From: Erodium maritimum
Lineage: Eukaryota > Streptophyta > Magnoliopsida > Geraniales > Geraniaceae
NCBI GenBank assembly: GCA_963921825.1
Contig: OY997589.1
Span: 1,922,001-1,986,000, forward strand
Reading direction: 5' to 3'
Length of the DNA: 64,000 nucleotides
This document shows, piece after piece, positions 1 through 9,300 of this stretch. The position numbers and the translations under genes are program-made. Position 1 is the stretch's first letter. Each line of letters begins with the position of its first letter. The notes beneath the pieces were generated by a model. The model was not told the DNA's origin. It did not search any database and saw only the letters and a list, made by a program, of their open reading frames with translations.

Positions 1-89
1 CTGGGGTTCGTCGATTACATCAGATTCTGGTGATTTGATTCGGAAAAACATTTGTTTTTTTTGTATCGTATATTAATTGAGATTTTCAG

Positions 90-186
90 CTGATTCGTTT
101 GTTTCTATGGCATCGGTTTCAGATTCAGAGGCTTCCATTTGTGCCCATTTGAGGTTTCGTGTAGCAGGCTTGAGCTCATTATCGAG
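90..186 (+). other. Candidate exon upstream of SPT16
   Basis: An open stretch lies between a good acceptor (TTTTCAG ending at 89) and a donor-like GAG|GTGGGT at 187. It contains an ATG at 108. It could be a 5' UTR exon of the SPT16 transcript carrying a short upstream ORF, or a fragment of another gene cut by the window edge. The peptide is not recognised. Only splice-site quality and the open frame support it. Confidence 0.25.
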
Positions 187-756
187 GTGGGTATCGGAGA
201 TATCTATGATAAAAATCGAATTCATTAGGGTGTTTATGAATTTTTTGTTTTGGGATTAAAATGTTGGGATTGGATTGTTTTATAGACCTTGTTGCTTGTC
301 AGGCTCTAACTGTAAGATTTGTTTGTTTATTTTTCCTGATGTAGATTCTGATGTAGAAGTTTTTTTTTGATAATTAGCGTGGGATTAATGACTTGTTCTA
401 TAGGTATTGATAGATTGTTAATAGTATTTAACCTTTCATTTTGCTGGTAAGAAGGGCATGTGCTTGGGATTCGATCATTGATCACTGCAGTCTGCAGTAG
501 TTTTGCGTTTCTTAAGGACTTGTTCTAAACTGGAGCCTAAATACCTTAAGACCTTCTTAATTACACATTAATTCTCATTGAAATGATGCATCTTATCCAT
601 CAGAATCGCCCTTCAATCCTCATATTGTGTGGCATTATATGTGTAGAGATTAGTTATAGGGAAGATGTAATGCTGCAAGAGGTGTAGACGTTCTTGCTCA
701 CTTGTATTTTTTGAGCTCAAAACTTTAAAATGCATGAAATTCCATTTTTCATAATC
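187..756. other. AT-rich leader/intron region before SPT16
   Basis: No coding region recognised. The stretch is T-rich, and a strong acceptor (TTTTCCAG, AG at 990-991) lies just before the SPT16 ATG, so much of this is probably a 5' UTR intron. The transcription start is not visible with confidence. Confidence 0.4.
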
Positions 757-903
757 GATAACTGCAGAAAAGTACCCCGAGGTATTCACTATTTGCAACT
801 TTAAAAATTAATTTTCCCAGGGTAAATTTGTCATTTTGAAATAAATTTATACAAAATGCAAAAACTGAATAACTCTGGGTACTTTTTTATTTGCAATTAT
901 CCC
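757..903. mobile_element. MITE family A, copy 1
   Basis: A short inverted-repeat element. The left end resembles GATAACTGCAGAAAAGTACC and the right end reads GGTACTTTTTTATTTGCAATTATCCC. The same ends recur near 11443, 17950, 19803 and 42330. It lies in the presumed 5' UTR intron of SPT16. Confidence 0.6.
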
Positions 904-1006
904 TTTTTATAATTTTGCTTCTTATATTTTCATCTCTTGTTTTGTTCATTGTAGATAAATATATTTTAAAAAATAAACTTTTCTTTTCCAGGCCGCCCTT
1001 GCAACA

Positions 1007-4000
1007 ATGGCTGATCGGAATGGCAGTGCCAAGCCAGCAAATGGCAAGCCTTCAGGCAGCACCAGTCCGTACACTATGAACATAGAAAACTTCAGCAAGC
1101 GATTAAAAATGTTATATTCACATTGGAACGAGCATAGCAATGACCTATGGGGAGGATCGAGTGCCCTTGCTATAGCAACACCGCCTCCCTCTGAGGATCT
1201 CCGGTACCTCAAGTCCTCAGCTCTCAACATTTGGTTGCTTGGATATGAGTTCCCCGAAACAATCATGGTCTTCACAAAGAAACAGATCCACCTTCTCTGT
1301 AGCCAGAAAAAAGCATCATTGCTCGATGTGGTAAAAAAACCAGCCAAAGAGGTTATCAATGTTGAAGTTGTGATGCACGTGAAAGCAAAGAACAATGATG
1401 GCACTGGATTGATGGATGATGTGTTTCATGCCATTCGATCTCAATCTAACGGTCATGACACTGACACACCTTCAGTTGGGTACATAGCAAGAGAAGCTCC
1501 TGAAGGGAAGTTATTGGAGGCTTGGGTTGAGAAGCTCAAGAGCACCGAGTTTGAGCTCTGTGATGTCACAAACGGGTTCTCAGATTTGTTCTCTGTCAAG
1601 GATGAGAATGAGATAACGAATGTGAAGAAGGCCGCGTTCTTGACTTCTTCGGTGATGAAGCAATTCGTGGTTCCTAAACTTGAGAAGGTCATCGATGAGG
1701 AGAAGAAGATTTCTCATTCTTCTTTGATGGATGAGACAGAAAAGGCGATCTTGGAACCTTCTAGGATAAAGGTGAAGCTGAAAGCCGAGAATGTTGATAT
1801 TTGTTACCCTCCAATCTTTCAAAGTGGAGGTGAGTTTGATCTCAAGCCAAGCGCTTCGAGCAACGATGAGTTTCTTTACTATGATTCGACTAGTGTGATC
1901 ATTTGTGCTGTTGGGTCAAGATACAATAGCTACTGCTCGAATGTTGCAAGAACATTTTTGATTGATGCTAATGCTATGCAAAGCAAGGCTTATGAAGTTC
2001 TTCTCAAGGCTCAAGAAGCTGCCATAAGTGCTTTGAAATCTGGAAACAAGGTCTGTGCTTCATACCAAGCTGCTCTCGGGATGGTTGAGAAGGAAGCACC
2101 CGAGCTTGTTGGAAATTTCACTAAAACTGCAGGAACTGGAATTGGGCTTGAGTTTCGTGAGTCTGGGCTTAGTCTCAATGGGAAGAACGAACGGATTTTG
2201 AAACCAGGCATGGTTTTTAATGTATCTCTTGGGTTTCAAAACTTGAAGATAGAGACGAAGAACCCGAAGACTCAAACATTCTCAATGTTGGTGGCTGATA
2301 CTGTTATTGTTGGTGAAAATGTTCCTGATGTAGTGACTTCCAAAAGCTCCAAAGCTGTGAAGGATGTGGCATACTCGTTCAATGAAGATGATGAAGAAGA
2401 TAAGCCAAAAGTCAAAGCTGAGGCCAAAGGAGGTGAAGCCACATTGTCCAAGGCGACCCTCAGGTCAGACAATCAAGAGATGTCAAAGGAGGAGCTTCGG
2501 AGGCAACACCAGGCTGAGCTGGCACGTCAAAAGAACGAAGAAACTGCGAGGCGCCTTGCTGGCGGGGGACCCTCTGGAGGAGACAATCGTGGGTCTGCAA
2601 AGACAATCGGTGATTTGGTCGCTTACAAGAATGTTAATGACATGCCTCCACCGAAAGAGTTGATGATTCAGGTTGATCAGAGGAATGAGGCCATTCTCTT
2701 ACCAATCTATGGTAACATGGTACCGTTTCATGTTGCTACTGTGAAGAGCGTGACCAGTCAGCAAGACAGTAACAGGAACTGCTACATCCGGATCATCTTC
2801 AGTGTACCGGGTACTCCTTTTAATCCTCATGACTCGAATACTGTTAAGTTTCAAGGTTCGATTTACTTGAAAGAAGTCTCGTTTCGATCCAAAGATCCTA
2901 GGCATATAAGTGAAGTTGTTCAGTTGATTAAGACCTTGAGAAGACAGGTTGCTTCCAGAGAGTCTGAGAGGGCTGAGAGAGCAACATTGGTGACTCAAGA
3001 GAAGCTTCAGCTTGCAGGGGCAAAGTTTAAGCCTATAAGGTTGAGTGATCTATGGATTCGTCCTCCATTTGGTGGGCGAGGAAGGAAGCTTACTGGTTCA
3101 GTTGAAGCTCACACTAATGGGCTTCGATATTCAACCTCAAGAGCTGACGAGCGCGTTGATGTTATGTTTTCTAACATCAAGCATTCATTTTTTCAACCAG
3201 CTGAGAAGGAGATGATCACTCTGCTTCACTTTCATCTGCATAATCATATAATGGTTGGGAACAAAAAGACTAAAGATGTGCAGTTCTATGTTGAGGTGAT
3301 GGATGTGGTGCAGACCCTTGGAGGAGGGAAGAGGTCAGCTTATGACCCAGATGAGATCGAGGAAGAGCAGCGCGAAAGAGACAGGAAGAACAAGATCAAT
3401 ATGGATTTCCAGAACTTTGTGAACCGAGCCAATGATCTTTGGGGGCAACCCCAGTTCAAAGCATTTGATCTTGAGTTTGATCAGCCATTGAGAGAGCTTG
3501 GCTTCCATGGAGTCCCCCACAAAGCCTCAGCTTTCATTGTTCCAACCTCAAGCTGCCTCGTTGAACTCATAGAGACTCCATTTGTGGTGATTACTTTGAG
3601 TGAGATTGAGATTGTGAATCTTGAGAGGGTTGGTCTTGGGCAGAAGAATTTCGATATGGCTGTTGTGTTCAAGGATTTTAAGAGGGATGTGTTTAGAATC
3701 GACTCCATTCCTTCAACATCACTCGATGGGATCAAAGAATGGCTTGACACAACCGATCTCAAGTACTATGAGAGCAGGCTGAATCTGAACTGGAGACCGA
3801 TCCTCAAAACTATAACCGATGATCCTGAGAAGTTCATTGAAGACGGTGGGTGGGAGTTTCTGAACATGGAAGCTGATGATTCTGATTCTGACAACTCTGC
3901 TGAGTCTGATCAAGGATACGAGCCTTCAGATGTGCAGTCTGACTCAGGATCCGAGGATGAAGAAGATGATAGCGAATCATTGGTAGAGTCTGAAGATGGT

Positions 4001-4345
4001 GAAGATGAGGACTCTGAGGAGAACTCAGAGGAGGAAGAAGGGAAGACATGGGAAGAGTTGGAGAGGGAAGCAAGCTATGCTGATAGGGAGAAGGGAGATT
4101 CCTCAGATAGCGAGGAGGAGAGGCAGAGAAGGAAAATGAAAGCTTTCGGGAAAGCCAGAGCTCCTGATCACAAGCGGCCTCTTACAGGTGGGGGCCTTCC
4201 CAAAAGGCCCCCACCTGGCGGAAACTTTGCAAAAAGGCCCCCACCTGGCGGTAACTTTGCCAAAAGACCACCGCCTAGTGGGAGTCTTCCCAAAAGGCCC
4301 CCACCCTCGGGCGGGAGCCTTCATAAGAGGCCCAAGTTCAGGTGA
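1007..4345 (+). CDS. SPT16: FACT complex subunit SPT16
   Basis: Large subunit of the FACT histone chaperone, which with SSRP1 loosens and rebuilds nucleosomes during transcription and replication in the nucleus. The 1112-residue frame is unbroken. Visible parts: N-terminal lobe with LNIWLLGYEFPETIMVF (about 25-190); aminopeptidase-like M24 fold without metal-binding catalysis (about 210-440, GMVFNVSLGF near 400); charged linker; middle PH-like domain (about 550-720); Rtt106-like PH region (about 800-910, GFHGVPHKASAFIVPTSSCL); acidic Asp/Glu/Ser tail (about 945-1045); then a basic, proline-rich end with 10-residue repeats around KRPPPGGNFA. The start follows a strong intron acceptor by 15 bases. 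The length is slightly above the usual plant size, as I recall it, because of the C-terminal repeats. Identification is firm from alignment by eye to the known family. Confidence 0.97.
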   Translation: MADRNGSAKPANGKPSGSTSPYTMNIENFSKRLKMLYSHWNEHSNDLWGGSSALAIATPPPSEDLRYLKSSALNIWLLGYEFPETIMVFTKKQIHLLCSQKKASLLDVVKKPAKEVINVEVVMHVKAKNNDGTGLMDDVFHAIRSQSNGHDTDTPSVGYIAREAPEGKLLEAWVEKLKSTEFELCDVTNGFSDLFSVKDENEITNVKKAAFLTSSVMKQFVVPKLEKVIDEEKKISHSSLMDETEKAILEPSRIKVKLKAENVDICYPPIFQSGGEFDLKPSASSNDEFLYYDSTSVIICAVGSRYNSYCSNVARTFLIDANAMQSKAYEVLLKAQEAAISALKSGNKVCASYQAALGMVEKEAPELVGNFTKTAGTGIGLEFRESGLSLNGKNERILKPGMVFNVSLGFQNLKIETKNPKTQTFSMLVADTVIVGENVPDVVTSKSSKAVKDVAYSFNEDDEEDKPKVKAEAKGGEATLSKATLRSDNQEMSKEELRRQHQAELARQKNEETARRLAGGGPSGGDNRGSAKTIGDLVAYKNVNDMPPPKELMIQVDQRNEAILLPIYGNMVPFHVATVKSVTSQQDSNRNCYIRIIFSVPGTPFNPHDSNTVKFQGSIYLKEVSFRSKDPRHISEVVQLIKTLRRQVASRESERAERATLVTQEKLQLAGAKFKPIRLSDLWIRPPFGGRGRKLTGSVEAHTNGLRYSTSRADERVDVMFSNIKHSFFQPAEKEMITLLHFHLHNHIMVGNKKTKDVQFYVEVMDVVQTLGGGKRSAYDPDEIEEEQRERDRKNKINMDFQNFVNRANDLWGQPQFKAFDLEFDQPLRELGFHGVPHKASAFIVPTSSCLVELIETPFVVITLSEIEIVNLERVGLGQKNFDMAVVFKDFKRDVFRIDSIPSTSLDGIKEWLDTTDLKYYESRLNLNWRPILKTITDDPEKFIEDGGWEFLNMEADDSDSDNSAESDQGYEPSDVQSDSGSEDEEDDSESLVESEDGEDEDSEENSEEEEGKTWEELEREASYADREKGDSSDSEEERQRRKMKAFGKARAPDHKRPLTGGGLPKRPPPGGNFAKRPPPGGNFAKRPPPSGSLPKRPPPSGGSLHKRPKFR
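4186..4341 (+). repeat. 30-bp coding minisatellite in SPT16 tail
   Basis: About four imperfect copies of a 30-bp unit encoding RPPPGGNFAK-like decapeptides (AAAAGGCCCCCACCTGGCGG and variants). The unit length is a multiple of three, so copy changes keep the frame. Confidence 0.85.
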
Positions 4346-4943
4346 TATGTGACTCTAAATGCCCTTTCCCTGTCCTCACTCCTCCATAGAAGACTATGCA
4401 GCATCAAGATTCAAGAACAGCAGCTTTACACGGTAGTTGCAGAAACTTCACTTTTCAGAAAGATGTTTTCTTTATGTAGTTCCGTCTTAGATTTTTGTCG
4501 GGTATTGTTTGTTACGAGCTTAAATTCTATCGTTGAAATTGCAACGTTTGTACGATGAAATGACATGAACCTGAACTTGTTAACTTTGTCTGAACACTTG
4601 AGACACTGTCTTGTTGCAGGTCCTCAAGTTGCAGGAACTGGAGTTTGAAAGCTTTAAGAGCCATTGATCTTGCTCCTTCACCACAGGTGGAGCTTTGGCT
4701 GTGGCCTGTGGTCTTTGGAAGTGCATTGCTATGGAGAATCCAACAGCTTTGACATGAAAGCTTTTGCAAGTGCAATCAAGTTAAAGGGACTTCTTACCTT
4801 TTTCCATTATGCATATGCATAACTAAGTTGGTCTTGATATGTCATTACTGGGAAAATATTGTTTATTCATAGTTCATATATTAGATGAGTTTTTACACCT
4901 GAAAAGTCAACCTTAGTTGGAATGACTGTATTTTCCATTTTAA
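4346..4943 (+). other. 3' flank of SPT16
   Basis: Likely 3' UTR and terminator region. A possible 3' UTR intron acceptor (TTGTTGCAG ending near 4619) is seen. No gene recognised. Confidence 0.35.
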
Positions 4944-5172
4944 GGTTAGTTGCCAAAAATTACCCTTATGTATTGATCATGTGCAGAAAACTACCCCAAG
5001 TTATGGTAACTCACAGGATAAAATTTAGACACTCTTGACTTATTGTTCAATTCTTAATGTATGTAAATGATTTGTGGGCAATTCATAAGTCAGATCTGAC
5101 CAAAAGATAGTGTCATATTGGTTGTATTCCGCACGTGACCAGTATATAAAGGTAACTTTTGACAACTAACCC
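4944..5172. mobile_element. Short inverted-repeat element (GGTTAGTTG ends)
   Basis: The left end GGTTAGTTGCCAAAAATTAC pairs with the right end, whose reverse complement is GGGTTAGTTGTCAAAAGTTA. About 229 bp with no coding capacity. It is related by its terminal motif to the foldback at 5526-6018. No clean target duplication seen. Confidence 0.6.
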
Positions 5173-5286
5173 TTTCTTTCAAATGGACTTGAGATCATAT
5201 AATCACCGGTCTCGGTCTAACGACTAGTATAATTGGATTCTCGGTCGAGCAATCAAGGCTGTATAAAAACAAAATTCTTCCCGATT

Positions 5287-5440
5287 ATCAATTCTCTATC
5301 AAGTAATCATGAGTAATCTCCGCTTAGTAATTGGGTTCTCGAGTCCATTCAGGTCAACCTGGCGAGTTCTCTATCGAGTGATCATGATAGGACTCTCTGG
5401 TTAGTAATTGGGTTCTCAAGTCCACTTGGATTGACCTGGT
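5287..5440. repeat. Two-copy direct repeat, about 75 bp
   Basis: Two adjacent units share TTCTCTATC(A/G)AGT(A/G)ATCATGA, TTAGTAATTGGGTTCTC and a closing GACCTGG/CAACCTGG. A third diverged start is visible near 5235. Function unknown. Confidence 0.6.
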
Positions 5441-5525
5441 GGTCGTTAACTTTTCTCACTCCTCGAGACTAAGACTAGAATAAGATTTTTTTCGATTTTC
5501 GGATTCATTTTTCTAATTATAATAT

Positions 5526-6018
5526 GGGTTAATTGTTGAAACTTACCTTTATGTATTGGTCACGAACACTATGCTACACTCCTTTTCAATATGATATTTA
5601 AGGTACCTTATCTATTGGTCACGCGATTACGTTAGGAAAAATAGACGGTAAAATGCCGTTTTTTCCATTCCGATAGTCATATGACCTCAAGTGTCATATA
5701 ATGGATGGTAAAATGACCTTTTTTTCCCTTATGTATTTGACCTCTATATATTTTATAAGGAACAACAACGAGGGTACAATGATAATGTTCCTTATAAAAT
5801 GTATAAAACGTTTTTCCCTTATAAAACGTCATTTTACCATCCATTATATGACACTTGAGGTCATATGACTAACGGAATGGAAAAACGGCATTTTACCGTC
5901 TATTTTTCCTAACGTAATCGCGTGACCAATAGATAAGGTACCTTAAATATCATTTTGAAAAGGAGGGTAGCATAGTGTTCATGACCAATACATAAGGGTA
6001 AGTTTCAACAATTAACCC
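5526..6018. mobile_element. 493-bp foldback MITE with 9-bp target duplication
   Basis: Nearly the whole element is an inverted repeat: the left arm from GGGTTAATTGTTGAAACTTA is matched by the reverse complement of the right arm ending at 6018. It is flanked by a perfect 9-bp direct repeat TTATAATAT (5517-5525 and 6019-6027). The 9-bp duplication points to mobilisation by a Mutator-like transposase. It lies between SPT16 and ACLA, about 380 bp before the ACLA start. Confidence 0.9.
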
Positions 6019-6027
6019 TTATAATAT

Positions 6028-6396
6028 TAAAATCTGGTTTGGGATATCATTTTGAAAATTTGTTGTTTTTATCATCCACTACATATAAAGGCTATTTTTG
6101 TCCTTTAAAAATATAAATAAAACAGTTAACAAACCAATTTTCTTAGAAACTAAATAGAGAGGGGTAAGAGAGTCATTTCACAAGTGGGTCCCACTGCCAC
6201 CATACGGTTTCATAGAGCGCACGCTCTTCGTACATGCCACCCGCCACCAACCAAACCGAACCGGTCATCGTCATCATTAACCTCTCGCCTGCATCGGGTT
6301 AGGTTCGAGAGTTTGGTGACACACACAGAGACCCAATATCGTCTCTCAGAGCTCTCTCTCTCTCTCTCTCTTAGAAGCAATTGACTTGAACCAGCA
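6028..6396 (+). promoter_or_regulatory. ACLA promoter and 5' UTR
   Basis: Between the foldback element and the ACLA ATG. It ends in a CT microsatellite (6352-6371), a common feature of plant 5' UTRs. A precise TATA box or start site cannot be assigned. Confidence 0.5.
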
Positions 6397-9300
6397 ATGG
6401 CTCGGAAGAAGATCAGAGAGTACGACTCCAAGCGCCTCCTCAAGGAGCACCTCAAGCGCCTCTCCGGCATCGATCTCCAGATCTGCTCCGCTCAGGTCCA
6501 TCTCTCTCTGTATCATTGCTCGTGTTCAGTTCTTGCTACGGATATGGGTAAAGGGTCATTGACTTAGATTAGGACTGTGCTTACTCTGAGTGGAAACTGG
6601 GAAATGTTGTGTTTTGATTTCATGGGTTGTGATGTGTTTTCTATTGAGCTGCTTAGTGCACTATTTATTGTATTTCTGTTTCGGAATTTCTGGGTTTGTT
6701 TGGTTGGAGATGAAATTGAATTTGGATCAGTTTTTTTTTTAACTGAATTGGGTTGATCTTTGTTCATGTCCTTTGATTTGGATTTTGGTCATGGGTTGTG
6801 ATGATTGTGCAATTGAGCAGCTTAGTGGACTGTTTATTGTATTGCTGGTTCAGAGTTTCTGGGTTTGTTTGGTTGAAGATGAAATTGAATTTGGGTCAGG
6901 GATTTTTTTGAACTGAATTGGGTTGATCTTTGTTTATGTCCTTCAATTTGGACTTTGGTCATGGGTTGTGATAATTTTGCAATTGAGCAGCTTGGTGGAC
7001 TGTTTGTTGTATTGCTGTTTAGGAATTTTTGGGTTTGTTTGATTGAAGATGAAATTGAATTTGGATCAGGGATTTTTTGAACTGAATTGGGTTGATCTTT
7101 GTTCATGTCCTTTGATTTGGATTTTGGTCATGGGTTGTGATAATTTTGCAATTGAGCAGCTTGGTGGACTGTTTATTTTATTGCTGTTTAGGAATTTTTG
7201 GGTTTGTTTGATTGAAGATGAAATTGAATTTGGGTCAGGGATTTTTTGAACTGGATTGGGTTGATCTTGGTTTATGTCCTTCAATTTGGATTTTGGTCAT
7301 GTCCGACTCTAAGCTTCGTGGATTGTTTGATGGTACATCACTTGGTTTGAGATTTCTTTGTTTTGAATCTAGATTGAGATTTAACTCGGGTGATGCTTGT
7401 AATTGATCTGAAATCCCTTCAGGGTTTGGAAATTTCGGTTATTGTAGAGTTTAGTGATTTGATTTCTTTGGTAAGTAAGTTCAATAAAAGGGAAAGTTCG
7501 GGTAGAGCTTAATCGAAGTTTTCTCTCTCTCTCTTTTTTGGTAAGATATATCGGCAATTTGGTATGGAATGATGGGTAAACAACAATCTAAGTTTGGAAA
7601 TAGACTTTCTTCTGCATTTAATGATTTCCCCATGAGTTAGATTCTGCGCTGAAATCGTAATCTTTAATGCTTTCATCTTTTACATGAATGTTCACTGAGA
7701 ACTTGATTTTACTTTGGCTCCTGACATGAATTAAATGATTCCTGTTCTCAGGTGACAAGCTCTACAGACTTCACCGAGCTAACAAACGAACAGCCATGGC
7801 TTTCATCAACAAAACTAGTTGTGAAGCCCGATATGTTGTTTGGAAAGCGAGGGAAGAGTGGTCTGGTAGCACTGAATATGGATCTAGCCCAAGTTGCTGA
7901 GTTTGTGAAAGAACGTCTTGGTGTTGAGGTATTGCCTGAAATTTCTCGTCGCTATGTAGCTGATTATGACTCCATTTTAGTGACATTAAAATTAAATCTT
8001 CTTCAGGTTGAGATGGGTGGTTGCAAGGCACCGATAACGACATTCATTGTGGAACCGTTTGTTCCTCATGACCAAGAATTTTACCTATCGATAGTGTCCG
8101 ATAGGCTTGGCTGCACCATTAGCTTTTCGGAATGTGGAGGAATTGAGATTGAAGAGAACTGGGATAAGGTATCGTTATCAGACCATTTGTTCCTTATGAG
8201 ATTCATGTTAATGGAGGCATGGGTTTGATTTGCTTTTATCTTTATCTTGTAATAGGTCAAGACTATATTTCTTCCAACCGAGAAGCCTATGAGTTTGGAA
8301 GCATGTGCTCCATTGATAGCCACACTTCCATTGGAGGTAGTCTTTTCATATACTTTTGTACTAGCTCAGACACATAGAAGATGAACTTTACATTTTTGAT
8401 GAATTTCCATTGGTGTGACCCTCTATGGTAATTGCTAAATTCATCCTAATATGATGGACGATCTTCTTAATGATGTTAGCTATGAAGCTGGTAATTTGTT
8501 TTTTCTTATGTTTTGTGTCACTTCAGTGATGAAGGTTAAGAAAAGAACAATACATTGGCGTACTCTTATATATTAAACTAGGGGATAATCTCACAGTTAT
8601 CCTAGAGTATGCACCTTTACCCCGAAGTTTAATAAGCTTTTGTCAAACTCCCTAAGTTTTTGTAGTCTCAATTTTTATACCAATTCTGTCAGCTTTGGGA
8701 TGTTAAATGTCGAAAGTACCCTTATTTTTTTACACACGGGTATTCTTGTGATTTCACATAAAATTTGACGGAATTCGGGTGAAATGAGACTTAAAAAACA
8801 TATAGGGGTTTTAAAACTTTGGGGTAGTGAGTTGTGAATGGTACATACTTCGGGGGTAGCTAAGTGACATTTTCCCTACTTATTCTCTTTAATGACGTGC
8901 TAATGCTAATTTTGTCTACCCAGATTCGAGGGAAAATTTCTGACTTCATCATGGGCGTTTTTGGTGTGTTTCAAGGTACTTTGATTAACCTTCATTTTTT
9001 TCTTGATTCCTACTGACAATGCATTGTAAATTGCATGTATCCCCTATAGCATCTCTACTTCATGTACTCAACTTTTAGTAACATACTTTCATAAACTTAC
9101 CGTGTTATGCTAATGCAGATCTTGACTTCAGTTTCTTGGAGATGAATCCGTTCACGCTGGTGAATGGCGAGCCATTTCCACTCGATATGAGGGGAGAATT
9201 GGATGACACCGCTGCTTTCAAAAACTTCAAGAAGTAACGATTTGTTTACACAAACACGCTCACTCTTATACGTTATACCATAGTTCTGTACTTCAAAAAC

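Noticed and set aside
6564..7284. Repeated small reverse-strand proteins in ACLA intron 1 ([20 protein letters not shown])
   Set aside because: They are translations of the 169-170 bp tandem repeat, which is not a multiple of three.
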